From NCBI RefSeq assembly GCF_002086275.1, contig NZ_MVHT01000035.1, forward strand, positions 1 through 61,436: a stretch of 61,436 nucleotides of DNA, written 5' to 3'. The notes below the pieces were generated by a model that saw only the letters and a program-made list of their open reading frames with translations, was not told the origin of the DNA and made no database searches. The DNA comes from Mycobacterium intermedium. GTDB lineage: Bacteria > Actinomycetota > Actinomycetes > Mycobacteriales > Mycobacteriaceae. Below, in pieces: positions 1 through 8,260 of the stretch; the stretch's first letter is position 1; the number at the start of each line of letters is the position of its first letter. Made by a program: the position numbers and the translations under genes.

Positions 1-488
1 GGGTTGATGGCGATATAGAGCGGCTCCTTAATCGACATCCATATCCGGGCACCGGTGGACTCGGGGGCCTGGCCGACGCCTCGGGAAAGGTTGGTCCCGG
101 CGGTCCGGGTGGCACCGGCGGTACCCCAGGCGCGGGCGGCGCGGCCGGACTGTTCGGCAGTCCCGGTCGCGCGGGTGCCACCGGGAACATCGGCGCTAGC
201 GGCACTGGCGGCCCTGGATATTTCCCCGTCGACTTCACCAACAACACCGGTTTCGCCGACAACGAGGTCTATGTGACCGCACTCGGCCAGACGACACCAG
301 GCCAATGGTCATGGCTTGACCAGAACGGCATAGCCCACGCGATCGACCACACCGCGGCCGACGCCCCGGGCCACCTCACGAAGGGGGGAGTGAATTACCC
401 CAACATGTCATTCACTCTCGCCGACGCGCACAACTTCCAGCCCCGCCGGTACCGCCGATCTGCCCGTCGGCGCCGGGCGCGGCGCTGA
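1..488 (+). pseudogene. PE_PGRS 3' part with GH64/thaumatin-like C-terminal domain, truncated
   Basis: The frame beginning at base 3 is open through the left edge of the window. It encodes a Gly-rich PGRS stretch (GTGGLGG, GGPGGTGG) followed from about base 222 by a non-repeat domain containing VDFTNNTGF, EVYVTALG and PGQWSWLDQNG. That pattern resembles the start of GH64 beta-1,3-glucanase/thaumatin-like domains (family knowledge, not searched). Such domains are much longer than the roughly 70 residues present. After [11 protein letters not shown] the frame enters sequence antisense to the neighbouring PE_PGRS gene, becomes arginine-rich and stops at 486-488. The domain is therefore cut off and the protein is probably not functional as it stands. 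The 5' end lies outside the window. Confidence 0.6.
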
Positions 489-1014
489 GCCCAATTCCGC
501 CGGCCCCACCATTTCCGCCGTTACCAAACAATCCCGCCGCCCCACCTGCACCACCGGTTTGCCCAGGTGCCCCGGAGCCGCCGTTGCCGCCGTTACCCCA
601 CAAGAGCCCGCCCGCGCCTCCGGCTTGGCCGGTCCCCGGCGCCCCGTCGGCGCCGTTTCCGATCAGCGGACGCCCCAACAGCAGCTGCGTGGGGGCATTG
701 ATGAGGTCGAGCAGAGGCTGCAACGGCCCCACGTTGAGCGCCTCGGCGGACGCATACGCACCTGATGCCGCGGCCAAGGACCGTACGAACCGGTCATGAA
801 ATGCCGTGGCCTGGGCGCTGATTGCCTGATAGTCCGCCGCGTGCGTGCCGAACAACGTCGCGACGGCCGCCGACACCTCGTCAGCGCCGGCGGTGAGAAT
901 CTCCACGGTCGGGGCTAGCGCGGCAGCGTTGGCCGCATTGACCGTCGAACCGATGCCCGTCAACTGCACCGCCGCGGACGCCACCAGTTCTGGTGTCGTG
1001 AATACGAATGACAT
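412..1014 (-). CDS. PE_PGRS family protein, truncated in the PGRS region
   Basis: A canonical PE domain starts [15 protein letters not shown] and covers about residues 1-95 with the usual [13 protein letters not shown] signature. It is followed by the [13 protein letters not shown] linker that normally joins PE to PGRS, then about 75 residues of GGAGG/GGNGG repeats. The ATG at 1014 has a purine-rich AGAAGGGA ribosome site upstream. The repeat frame breaks at about base 440, where it runs into the antisense of the facing GH64-type gene, and ends SCARRRE. At 200 residues the protein is short for the family. PE domains are surface or export modules of the ESX-5 system in slow-growing mycobacteria. 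A truncated product could still be exported, but the C-terminus is an accident of the junction. Confidence 0.8.
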   Translation of the reverse strand: MSFVFTTPELVASAAVQLTGIGSTVNAANAAALAPTVEILTAGADEVSAAVATLFGTHAADYQAISAQATAFHDRFVRSLAAASGAYASAEALNVGPLQPLLDLINAPTQLLLGRPLIGNGADGAPGTGQAGGAGGLLWGNGGNGGSGAPGQTGGAGGAAGLFGNGGNGGAGGIGLSAAPGADGQIGGTGGAGSCARRRE

Positions 1015-1719
1015 TGTGGATTCCCTTCTGCTGCTGGCCGGTGCGGTTACGGTTACTGACTGAAGTTGTTGAGAGGCGAAAAGATGGACGACGACGCAAG
1101 GTCGAGCACGCCGGTGTTCCGTATTCCACTGGGACCGGCGGCGGGGTTGAACAAGGGGAACCAGCTCGGTTGGCTGACCGTCACAGCCTCACCCTCGAGC
1201 CGGGGTGGTTGAGGAATTCGCGTACTCACCACTTTCTGTACGCGTGATAGACACGGGACTCACCCGACAATTCGCATCGAAGCAGAAAAGTCTGTGTTGG
1301 CCACTCAACGAACCTTTCCGATTCAATTTACGAAAGTGTTAGTAGCATAGATTGTCCGGGCATGGTCCGCACCAGTACGTTCAACAACACTGCGTCAAAT
1401 AGCCTTACTCGGCCACGACTTGGATAGGGCCATGGCCACTTCCTCGGTTAGGTGCTCGATGTCCCGTTCCGAATGACCTCGATACCTCAGCGTGTAAAGT
1501 ACTGAGACACAAGACATTTCGTTGTTGCAATCGTTGTTCGGCGCAACAGGCGCGGCGGGGACGGCCCGAGATCGCGACCGTGTCCGCGACAATCTGCTGT
1601 CGACCAGATCGCGGAAGGCAACGGATCCAGCATCGACAAGACGACGCTTCGGCGGCAGCGGTCAAAGCACCCTCAGCGACCCTTGCGGCTCGCCTCTGGC
1701 TTGTGGGTATTTCTGACAC
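1015..1719. other. Intergenic stretch, no convincing gene
   Basis: This 705-base gap lies between the PE_PGRS start (minus strand) and the stop of the LuxR-type regulator (minus strand). Small open frames exist, such as one at 1405-1719, but they have Arg/Cys-rich shadow composition, no clear ribosome site and no recognisable motif. The part next to 1014 presumably carries the PE_PGRS promoter. Base composition around 1290-1400 is more AT-rich than in the flanking genes, as expected for a promoter or a decayed region. Confidence 0.5.
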
Positions 1720-4614
1720 TCAGCCGTCCACCAGGCCGAGCTCCACCGCCAAGAGCGTCAGCTCCGAGCGGCGACGGCAGCCGGTCTTATCCCGTATTCG
1801 GTCCAGATAAGAGCGCACCGTACGGATAGTGATGAAGACCGTATCGGCAATCTGCTGATCCGTTTTTCCGCGGGCGAGCAGACCGAGGATTTCCAGCTCG
1901 CGAGGACTGAGCGCGCCGGCTCGATCCCGAACCCCGCTCGGCTCCGCAGCCGACCGCCCGTCAGCGATGGCGTCCAGTCGCGCCCGGTACTGCGATGCAA
2001 GCTGGCGGTACCCCGCCGTCCAAGCTGCGTCGAGCGCCTCGGTATAGAGGACGACGGCTTCTTGCAGATCGCCTCGGTACGCCGCCAAATCGGCGGCGGC
2101 TCCGACGGCCAGCGGGTGGCGATCCGGACCGAGGGCGGCAGCCACCCAGTGATCGGCCTCGTCCTCGTCCTGCGCGGCAAGCAGAGCCGGCACGGCGATA
2201 CTGGCGACGAAGGGGTCGCTCACGACTGCCGGCAACCGGGTCAGCAGATTTCTAGCCTCGTTGGCGGCGAGTTCCGTATCGCCCCTTGCCATGGCTAGCG
2301 CTACCCGGTTGGGACCGAAACTGCGTTGCCACATGCCTTCTCGTGAACCGAGGTCCTCCATCAGCGCCGCAGCATCATCGAGCCGTCCCTGCTCCAGCCA
2401 GGCACCGGCCAGGATTTCACGACCTAGAAAGGCGAGCAGGCCGCACCCCAATGCTTCGCCGCCAGCCACCAATGCCCGTGCAGCCATTTCGGTTTCACCA
2501 GGATCGCCCAGGAAGCGCACCGCAATCGCCTCGATCAGCGATGCATAGACCTCTGTGGCCGGGCCGGTATGGACGGCGCGCAGCTCTTCGCAAATCTGCG
2601 GCAGCTCACGCGCACGCATGGCGAAAGCCCGTTGCTCGGCACTTAACGCAAGGCCCGTTGCCCTCTCCTCGGGCAGGACCAACCGCACCGCTTCGGCGAC
2701 GCCCCGATCGATCAACGCCAGCCCTTCCTCACGCTGTCCCAACTCACACAGCGCGACGCCGCGGTAGGTAAGTGCCGGCGCGCGGGCCAGCTCCGCGTCG
2801 AGCTCCTCCGCCATCGCCAGTGCGCGATCGGCGTACTCCAGGCCGACCTTGCAATCCAGGATGGAGTTGTGCCACATCGCCACCCGCGCATAAGCCGACG
2901 CGAGATCCGAACTGGGCGGCATCTCCTCGAGCAGGGCGCGAGCGGCATCGAACGCCTCGTAAGAGGCCCGGTGATCACCGGCAAACCAATGACTAGCGCC
3001 AAGGGCGAGCATCACCTTGGGCGTGGAGGGATGTGCGACTCGTTGGAGGAGTTCGACACCTTCTTTCAGCGGCACGACCGCGGTCACCGGCCGACCGCTG
3101 GCCGACAGCATGCGCCCCTGTTCACACAGCAACTCGCCTCGCTCGACGGGATCACTGACGCCGGCCAACGCATGTTCGTAGAGTGCGGCCGCCTCGGCGA
3201 ACGCGCCGCTGCGCGCTGCCATCTCCGCGGCGTCGGCGCAGAGTGGCGCCGCGTCGGAGGTGCGACCCGCCGCAAGTAGATGACGGGCACGATCGATGAC
3301 GGGCGCGGGTGGCACCACGCGGGATAGCACCTCGGCGGCCCGAGCATGCAGTTCGGTGACGTCCCACGCCGCGATCGCCTTGTATACCGCCTCGTGGATG
3401 AGGGGATGGCGGAAGCACAGTCGGCTGCGGTCGGCGGTGTCGGTGTCGAGGAGCTGAGCGTTGACCGAGGCATGCAGCGCGGCCGATACCGTGTCCGCCG
3501 GCAACTCGGTGAGCTCTGGAAGCAACCGCGGGTCGAACACCCGTCCCAGCACGGCCGCTGCGGTCACGACGCGCACATGCGCGCTGTCGAGCCGGTCCAG
3601 CCGCCGCAGGATTCCCGCCGCCAACGAATCGGGCATGTCGAGCTTGGACAGCGCGGAGTACTGCCACACCCCGTCGCGCACGAACATCTGCCCCGAGTTG
3701 ATCGCGTGCTCGAGCAGTTGCTCCACCACCAACGGCACGCCCCCAGAACGAGCGAACAGCATGTCCACGAATCCGTGGCTGACCCGGTCAACACCGAGCC
3801 GAGCACAGATGAGCCGGCGAACTTCGGGCGCCGTGAGTGGACGCACCGGCAGCGTCGATGCCAGACCCGCACGTCGCCACCCGTCGAGGATGACCCGCAA
3901 CGAATGCGACGGACTCACCTCATCGGACCGGTACGTCATGACGAGCAGCAACGGAAGTTGGCGGGCGCGGCGGGCGACGAAGTCGAGGAGTTCCCGCGTT
4001 GACGCGTCAGCCCACTGCACGTCGTCCACCACGAGGATCACCCCCGACGGTGCCGTGTGGGCCACAGCGCGCAGCATCGCGATGACCGCCTCGAAGAGTT
4101 GCAGCCGCGCGCCGCCGTTGGTGAGGTCGAATCGTTGCGGCGTTCCGTTCGACAGTCCCGGAACGATCGCGCTCACCGCTTCGGCCAAGGACCCCAACCG
4201 TTCCCGCAGGCAGGCCACGTCAGCGGTTGCGACGTAAGCACCGATCGCTTCGTTGAAGGGCAGGTACGGCAACGAGAAGTCGAGTTCGCTGCAGCCGCCC
4301 CACAGAGCCACGGTCCCGTTGGCCTCCGCACGGCGGATGAACTCACGGGCCAGCCGCGTCTTGCCCGCGCCGGCGTCGCCGGCCACCAAAAAGACTTCTC
4401 CCCCACCAGTTTTGGCGGACTCTAGCGCGCTCTCCAGGGCCGCGAGATCCGCGTCCCTCCCGATCAGCGGGGTAACCGTTTCACCCGCTGGGGCGGCCTC
4501 CGCGACACCGGAGCGACACGACCGCGACGAGCCTCGGCTGTGTCCCCCACCCTTTAGGGAATGCCAATAGGTCGGTAGCGACAGGTCTTGGTGTTCGGTG
4601 CATTGACGGGGCAC
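1720..4614 (-). CDS. Large LuxR-family transcriptional regulator with AAA/STAND ATPase
   Basis: The 964-residue protein has an N-terminal ATPase: Walker A GDAGAGKT at about residues 80-87 after the family motif LIGRDADLAALE, and Walker B VILVVDDVQWAD near residue 195. A long helical TPR-like middle follows. The C-terminal LuxR helix-turn-helix (LSPRELEILGLLARG, then IADTVFITIRTVRSYL) lies at about 900-955. This is the LAL/MalT-like architecture, in which nucleotide-dependent oligomerisation and an unknown ligand control DNA binding. The first 45 residues before VTPLIGR look unconserved, so translation may begin downstream of 4614, but no better ATG or GTG is obvious. It faces away from dinB2 across a 390-base gap. 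Target genes cannot be inferred. Confidence 0.85.
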   Translation of the reverse strand: MPRQCTEHQDLSLPTYWHSLKGGGHSRGSSRSCRSGVAEAAPAGETVTPLIGRDADLAALESALESAKTGGGEVFLVAGDAGAGKTRLAREFIRRAEANGTVALWGGCSELDFSLPYLPFNEAIGAYVATADVACLRERLGSLAEAVSAIVPGLSNGTPQRFDLTNGGARLQLFEAVIAMLRAVAHTAPSGVILVVDDVQWADASTRELLDFVARRARQLPLLLVMTYRSDEVSPSHSLRVILDGWRRAGLASTLPVRPLTAPEVRRLICARLGVDRVSHGFVDMLFARSGGVPLVVEQLLEHAINSGQMFVRDGVWQYSALSKLDMPDSLAAGILRRLDRLDSAHVRVVTAAAVLGRVFDPRLLPELTELPADTVSAALHASVNAQLLDTDTADRSRLCFRHPLIHEAVYKAIAAWDVTELHARAAEVLSRVVPPAPVIDRARHLLAAGRTSDAAPLCADAAEMAARSGAFAEAAALYEHALAGVSDPVERGELLCEQGRMLSASGRPVTAVVPLKEGVELLQRVAHPSTPKVMLALGASHWFAGDHRASYEAFDAARALLEEMPPSSDLASAYARVAMWHNSILDCKVGLEYADRALAMAEELDAELARAPALTYRGVALCELGQREEGLALIDRGVAEAVRLVLPEERATGLALSAEQRAFAMRARELPQICEELRAVHTGPATEVYASLIEAIAVRFLGDPGETEMAARALVAGGEALGCGLLAFLGREILAGAWLEQGRLDDAAALMEDLGSREGMWQRSFGPNRVALAMARGDTELAANEARNLLTRLPAVVSDPFVASIAVPALLAAQDEDEADHWVAAALGPDRHPLAVGAAADLAAYRGDLQEAVVLYTEALDAAWTAGYRQLASQYRARLDAIADGRSAAEPSGVRDRAGALSPRELEILGLLARGKTDQQIADTVFITIRTVRSYLDRIRDKTGCRRRSELTLLAVELGLVDG

Positions 4615-5004
4615 GTGGGGGCTCCTGACGTTGGAACGAGAGTGGAGTCAGACCGCGAGCGCAGTCGCCAGACGGGTTGGCCAGCGCCGGCGAGACGCGA
4701 AAGACACGGCCTACTGCGGTGGCCAACTACCACGCGCCTGATCTCGAGCTCTTCGAATGGCGTCGGCTCACCGCATTGGCTTACCGATAGTGGATGCTGA
4801 ACGCGGACTGATGATCCCAGCGCCATCCCGATTGCTACACCGTCAAACCGCACAGTCGACCCGCCGGAATGTTGCATATTGCACAGTCGCATCCGGCGCC
4901 AGCGCCTGGTCAAATCGGACCACGTTCCCCTTATTTCGGGCGGGCTAAAGTGCAGTCGTGGGCGGTGTTCAGCGTCGGGTCGGATTGGTCAAGATGTGCG
5001 GCCG
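4615..5004. promoter_or_regulatory. Divergent intergenic region between LuxR regulator and dinB2
   Basis: This 390-base region holds the promoters of both neighbours. On the plus strand TAAAGT at 4946-4951 fits the mycobacterial -10 pattern TAnnnT and would start a transcript about 45 bases before the dinB2 GTG. I found no match to the mycobacterial LexA box TCGAACnnnnGTTCGA, so SOS control of dinB2 is not supported here. No convincing small gene was found. Confidence 0.35.
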
Positions 5005-6060
5005 GTGAGCGGTCCCGAATACCCGCGACACATCTGGGTCCTGCACGTCGACCTCGACCAGTTCTTGGCGTCGGTGGAACTGCGCCGCCACCCCGAACTG
5101 GTCGGGTTACCGGTCATCGTGGGCGGCAGCGGCGATCCCACGGAGCCACGCAAGGTGGTCACCTGCGCCTCGTATGAAGCTCGGGAATTCGGAGTGCGCG
5201 CCGGCATGCCGCTGCGCAGCGCCGCCAAACGCTGCCCGGACGCCACCTTCTTACCGTCGGACCCGGCGGCGTACGACGCGGCTTCCGACGAAGTGATGGC
5301 CTTGTTGCGCGACCTTGGACATCCCGTCGAGGTATGGGGGTGGGACGAGGCGTACGTCGGCGTGGCCGCGTCGATCGATCCGCAGCAGGTCGCCGAACGG
5401 ATCCGCTCTGTCGTGCTGTCGCAGACCGGGCTGTCCTGCTCGGTGGGTATCAGCGACAACAAACAGCGGGCCAAGGTCGCCACGGGTTTCGCCAAACCGG
5501 CCGGAATCTTCACCCTCACCGACGCCAACTGGATGACATTGATGGCCGACCGCCCGGTCGACTCGCTCTGGGGCGTCGGCCCGAAGACCGCCAAAAAGCT
5601 TGCAACGCTTGACATCACGACCGTCCGCCAGTTGGCGCACAGCGATGGCGAGCTACTCACTTCAGCGTTCGGGCCGCGCACCGGCCTCTGGCTGATGCTG
5701 CTCGCCAAGGGCGGCGGAGACACGAACGTCAGCGCCGAGCCGTGGGTCCCGCGTTCCCGCAGCCACGTCGTGACGTTCCCGCGCGATCTCACCGACCGAA
5801 ACGAAATGGATTCGGCCATAACAGAATTGGCCCGGCGAGCGTTGGACGACGTGGTTGCGGAGTCCCGGATCGTCACCCGAGTGGCGGTGACCGTGCGAAC
5901 CGCAACGTTCTACACCCGCACGAAAATCCGCAAGCTCGACACACCCACCACCGAAGTCGACGTGGTCGTCGACGCCGCCGTACGCATTCTGGGATTGTTC
6001 GAGTTGGACCGGCCGGTCCGATTACTCGGCGTCCGACTGGAACTCGAGATGCCCGGCTAG
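5005..6060 (+). CDS. dinB2: DNA polymerase IV (Y-family), DinB2/DinP type
   Basis: Y-family translesion DNA polymerase of 351 residues. The palm motif HVDLDQFLASVE supplies the first metal-binding aspartate and WGWDEAY the second acidic pair. KVVTCASYEAREFGVRAGMPL is the typical fingers region and LWGVGPKTAKKL the thumb helix-hairpin-helix. The open frame reaches back to 4879, but homology begins at IWVLHVDLDQ, so GTG at 5005 is chosen; this matches the roughly 346-residue size I remember for Rv3056. The order dinB2, SDR, TetR, cyp136 is the same as in M. tuberculosis. The LD-Q-F steric-gate region has Phe at the usual Tyr/Phe site. Its role is lesion bypass or mutagenic synthesis in the cytoplasm. 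Confidence 0.93.
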   Translation: MSGPEYPRHIWVLHVDLDQFLASVELRRHPELVGLPVIVGGSGDPTEPRKVVTCASYEAREFGVRAGMPLRSAAKRCPDATFLPSDPAAYDAASDEVMALLRDLGHPVEVWGWDEAYVGVAASIDPQQVAERIRSVVLSQTGLSCSVGISDNKQRAKVATGFAKPAGIFTLTDANWMTLMADRPVDSLWGVGPKTAKKLATLDITTVRQLAHSDGELLTSAFGPRTGLWLMLLAKGGGDTNVSAEPWVPRSRSHVVTFPRDLTDRNEMDSAITELARRALDDVVAESRIVTRVAVTVRTATFYTRTKIRKLDTPTTEVDVVVDAAVRILGLFELDRPVRLLGVRLELEMPG

Positions 6061-6137
6061 CCAGGTGAGCCTGCGGCGGCCCTGATTACAACCTCGGAGG
6101 CGTCGGCCTTGCCTTCACGGGATCGGACTGATTCGCC

Positions 6138-6509
6138 GTGCGAAGCATTTACCCACGATCGGGGCTCGGCGGCGGCGGTGGTGGCGGCGCCGAGGGCGGC
6201 GACGCGGCCGCCGCAACAGGCGGCAAGGGCGGCGGCACCACCGTCGAACTTGCCCCCAATACGCAAGGCGGCGCCGGTGCAACCGCAACGGAGGCGGTAG
6301 GTGGTGGTGGCGGCGGCGGGGGGGGCGGCGCCTACAGTTCGGCAGGTAATGGTCAGAACGCCGGCGCCCCGCCGACCGGTGGCGCGGGTATCGGGAGCCT
6401 CGGGAATGGCGGAGGCAGTGGCGGCGCGGTCGGCGGGGTCGGCGGCCACGGCGGCTTCGGCAGAACCGGTTTCAACAACAACGGCAGCGACGGGCAGAGC
6501 GCGCTCTGA
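6138..6509 (+). pseudogene. PGRS remnant without PE domain
   Basis: An open frame of about 123 codons is almost entirely glycine runs: seven or more glycines in a row, then GGAGATATEAVGGG and GGHGGFGRTG, ending FNNNGSDGQSAL. It has no PE domain, no signal peptide and no credible ribosome site. The frame enters the Gly-rich tract abruptly after VRSIYPRSGL. The C-terminal Gly-X pattern and final short tail are typical of PE_PGRS 3' ends, so this is best read as an orphan 3' fragment left by deletion or recombination. The DNA includes a low-complexity GGC/GGT tract at about 6298-6332, a likely site of slippage and sequencing error. Confidence 0.55.
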
Positions 6510-6564
6510 CGCCGAAGAACGCTGCTGACACCCCCGCTATCGACGTTCCGGTGAACCGCGAACG

Positions 6565-7437
6565 TCAGCGCGGCACCGGACTGGGCCGAAGCGCGCGCGT
6601 GAAGAACACGTTGACCTTTCGCATCGCCACGCTGTAAGGCCACCAGGCCAGTCGCTTGAACGCATACAGCGCCCGAATATCGGGGGACGTGTAGATCAGG
6701 TACCGATTTTTTGCGACCCCGGAAAGGATCTTTTCGGCTGCTTTTTCCGGTGACACGGCGTGCCCGCTGAACCGGTCGACCCATCGACTGACCTTGGGGT
6801 CGCTGCGGTCGACCCCGGCGATCTCGACCGTATTGACCAGGGGGGTCTTCACCGCGCCCGGCACCACGACGGACACCCCGATGCGGTGGCGGGCCAAGTC
6901 GAAGCGCAACACCTCGGAAAGTCCACGCAATCCGAACTTGCTGGCGCTGTAGGCCGCATGCCATGGCAACGCAACCAACCCGGCCGCCGACGACACGTTG
7001 ACCACATGCCCGCCCCGGCCCGCCGCCACCATCGCCGGCACGAATGTCTCGATGACGTGGATGGGACCCATCAGGTTGATCGCGACCATCCTGCTCCACT
7101 GCTCGTGAGTGAGCCGGTCAACCGTGCCCCACGCCGAAACGCCGGCGATGTTGAACACCGCATCCATACTCGGATGGCTGCTGTGGATGTCCGCCGCGAA
7201 CGCGGCAACCTCGTCGTAGTCGGAGATGTCCAGTACGCGATGCTCGGGCACCTGCGTGCCCAGCGCGCGAGCGTCGGACACGGTCTGCACCAGACCCTCG
7301 TAATCTCGGTCGGTCAGATACAACTCCGCGCCCTGCGCCGCGAGCTGCAGGGCGGTGGCGCGGCCGATGCCGCTGGCCGCACCGGTGACGAAACAGCGTT
7401 TGTCAGCGAAGTACGGGCCGGATGCCTTCTGCAACAT
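6565..7437 (-). CDS. Short-chain dehydrogenase/reductase (Rv3057c-like)
   Basis: A 290-residue SDR. It has the dinucleotide motif TGAASGIG at about residues 17-24, NIAGVSAWG for the NNAG element, the catalytic Ser in VVNVSSAAG and the catalytic YSASK. A C-terminal hydrophobic segment (FKRLAWWPYSVAMRKV) is typical of membrane-associated SDRs. The open frame extends to 7602, but conserved sequence begins MLQKASGPYF, so the ATG at 7437 is used. It lies 61 bases downstream of the tetR gene on the same strand, forming a tetR-SDR operon divergent from cyp136. An NAD(P)H-dependent alcohol/ketone oxidoreductase acting with the P450 on a lipid substrate is likely; the substrate is unknown. Confidence 0.9.
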   Translation of the reverse strand: MLQKASGPYFADKRCFVTGAASGIGRATALQLAAQGAELYLTDRDYEGLVQTVSDARALGTQVPEHRVLDISDYDEVAAFAADIHSSHPSMDAVFNIAGVSAWGTVDRLTHEQWSRMVAINLMGPIHVIETFVPAMVAAGRGGHVVNVSSAAGLVALPWHAAYSASKFGLRGLSEVLRFDLARHRIGVSVVVPGAVKTPLVNTVEIAGVDRSDPKVSRWVDRFSGHAVSPEKAAEKILSGVAKNRYLIYTSPDIRALYAFKRLAWWPYSVAMRKVNVFFTRALRPSPVPR

Positions 7438-7498
7438 GGTCGTGACGATACCGGCGGTACCGTCGTCCCCAGCTAGGCCCGCCAACTTGAACCGGTCA

Positions 7499-8152
7499 CT
7501 AAGACTTGGCCGAACCGCCCCACAGCGAATTGAGCCACATCTCTTCGAGCACCTGCACTCGCCGCTCCGGATCACTGTCGCCACCGACCATGAAGGGGTC
7601 ACCGGTGAGCACCAGCGCGGTGGTGGCCGTCAGGGTCCGGATCAACGTCGGGAGATCGTCACTGATGGGATGAACGGTCCCGGCCTTCAGTTCCGCTTCC
7701 ACCACGCCGAGAATCTGGCGGAGCACCACCTCGAACTGCCGCTCGAGAATCTCGCGGATCTCGAGGTCGGTGTGGCGGGCCCCATTACAGGCAGTTATGA
7801 CGGGGTCATCGGGCGAGTAGACGGCCGCGGCGCTGCGCACCATGCGTTTGGCGAACTGCTCCGGAGACTCATCGGGTTGGCGGGGCGCGAAGTACTGTGT
7901 GAGCTCTTCGAGTTGTTCGACGGCTTCGGCCACGATTTGGGCGAGCACGGCGTACTTGGAATCGAAGTAGAAGTAGAACCCGGAGCGAGCCACGCCGGCC
8001 CGAAGGCTGATCGCGCTGACCGACAACTCGTCGAAGGGCTTTTCCTGGAGTAGCTCGCGGGCCGCTTGCAGGATGGCCTGCCGCTGCTTGTCGCCTCTGC
8101 GGCGCAAGGCCGGCCCACCCCGTTCGGGCTGGGCGTCTGGTTCGGCGCTCAC
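7499..8152 (-). CDS. TetR-family repressor (Rv3058c-like)
   Basis: A 217-residue TetR regulator with the N-terminal helix-turn-helix SVSAISLRAGVARSGFYFYF preceded by RQAILQAARELL, and an all-helical ligand domain. An upstream TTG at 8203 would place the start inside the operator palindrome. GTG at 8152 is preferred because it has an AAGG ribosome site nine bases upstream and gives the usual length. It is transcribed away from cyp136 and together with the downstream SDR. The palindrome at 8186-8207 in the shared promoter region is the obvious binding site, so it probably represses itself, the SDR and cyp136 until a lipid-like ligand appears. Confidence 0.92.
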   Translation of the reverse strand: MSAEPDAQPERGGPALRRRGDKQRQAILQAARELLQEKPFDELSVSAISLRAGVARSGFYFYFDSKYAVLAQIVAEAVEQLEELTQYFAPRQPDESPEQFAKRMVRSAAAVYSPDDPVITACNGARHTDLEIREILERQFEVVLRQILGVVEAELKAGTVHPISDDLPTLIRTLTATTALVLTGDPFMVGGDSDPERRVQVLEEMWLNSLWGGSAKS

Positions 8153-8185
8153 ATTTCGACCTTGCACCACCGCAAGCCAAAACGA

Positions 8186-8207
8186 AAACTTGACAGCCGT
8201 CAAGTTT
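8186..8207. promoter_or_regulatory. Palindromic operator between tetR and cyp136
   Basis: A perfect inverted repeat: AAACTTGAC, four-base centre AGCC, GTCAAGTTT. The nine-base arms and 22-base span are typical of TetR-family operators. It sits 34 bases upstream of the tetR GTG and 53 bases upstream of the cyp136 ATG, where a bound dimer could block both promoters. Confidence 0.8.
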
Positions 8208-8260
8208 GACCGAAATATTGGAGCAAAGTGACGGCTGCCACAAACGGCGAAGGAGCGTCA

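Noticed and set aside
1405..1719. 104-codon minus-strand frame just downstream of the LuxR gene
   Set aside because: Arg/Cys/Ser-rich, no ribosome site and no recognisable fold; probably non-coding.
4615..5004. SOS box for dinB2
   Set aside because: No match to the mycobacterial LexA consensus was found; a TGCATATTGCA-like stretch near 4870 is only partly symmetric.
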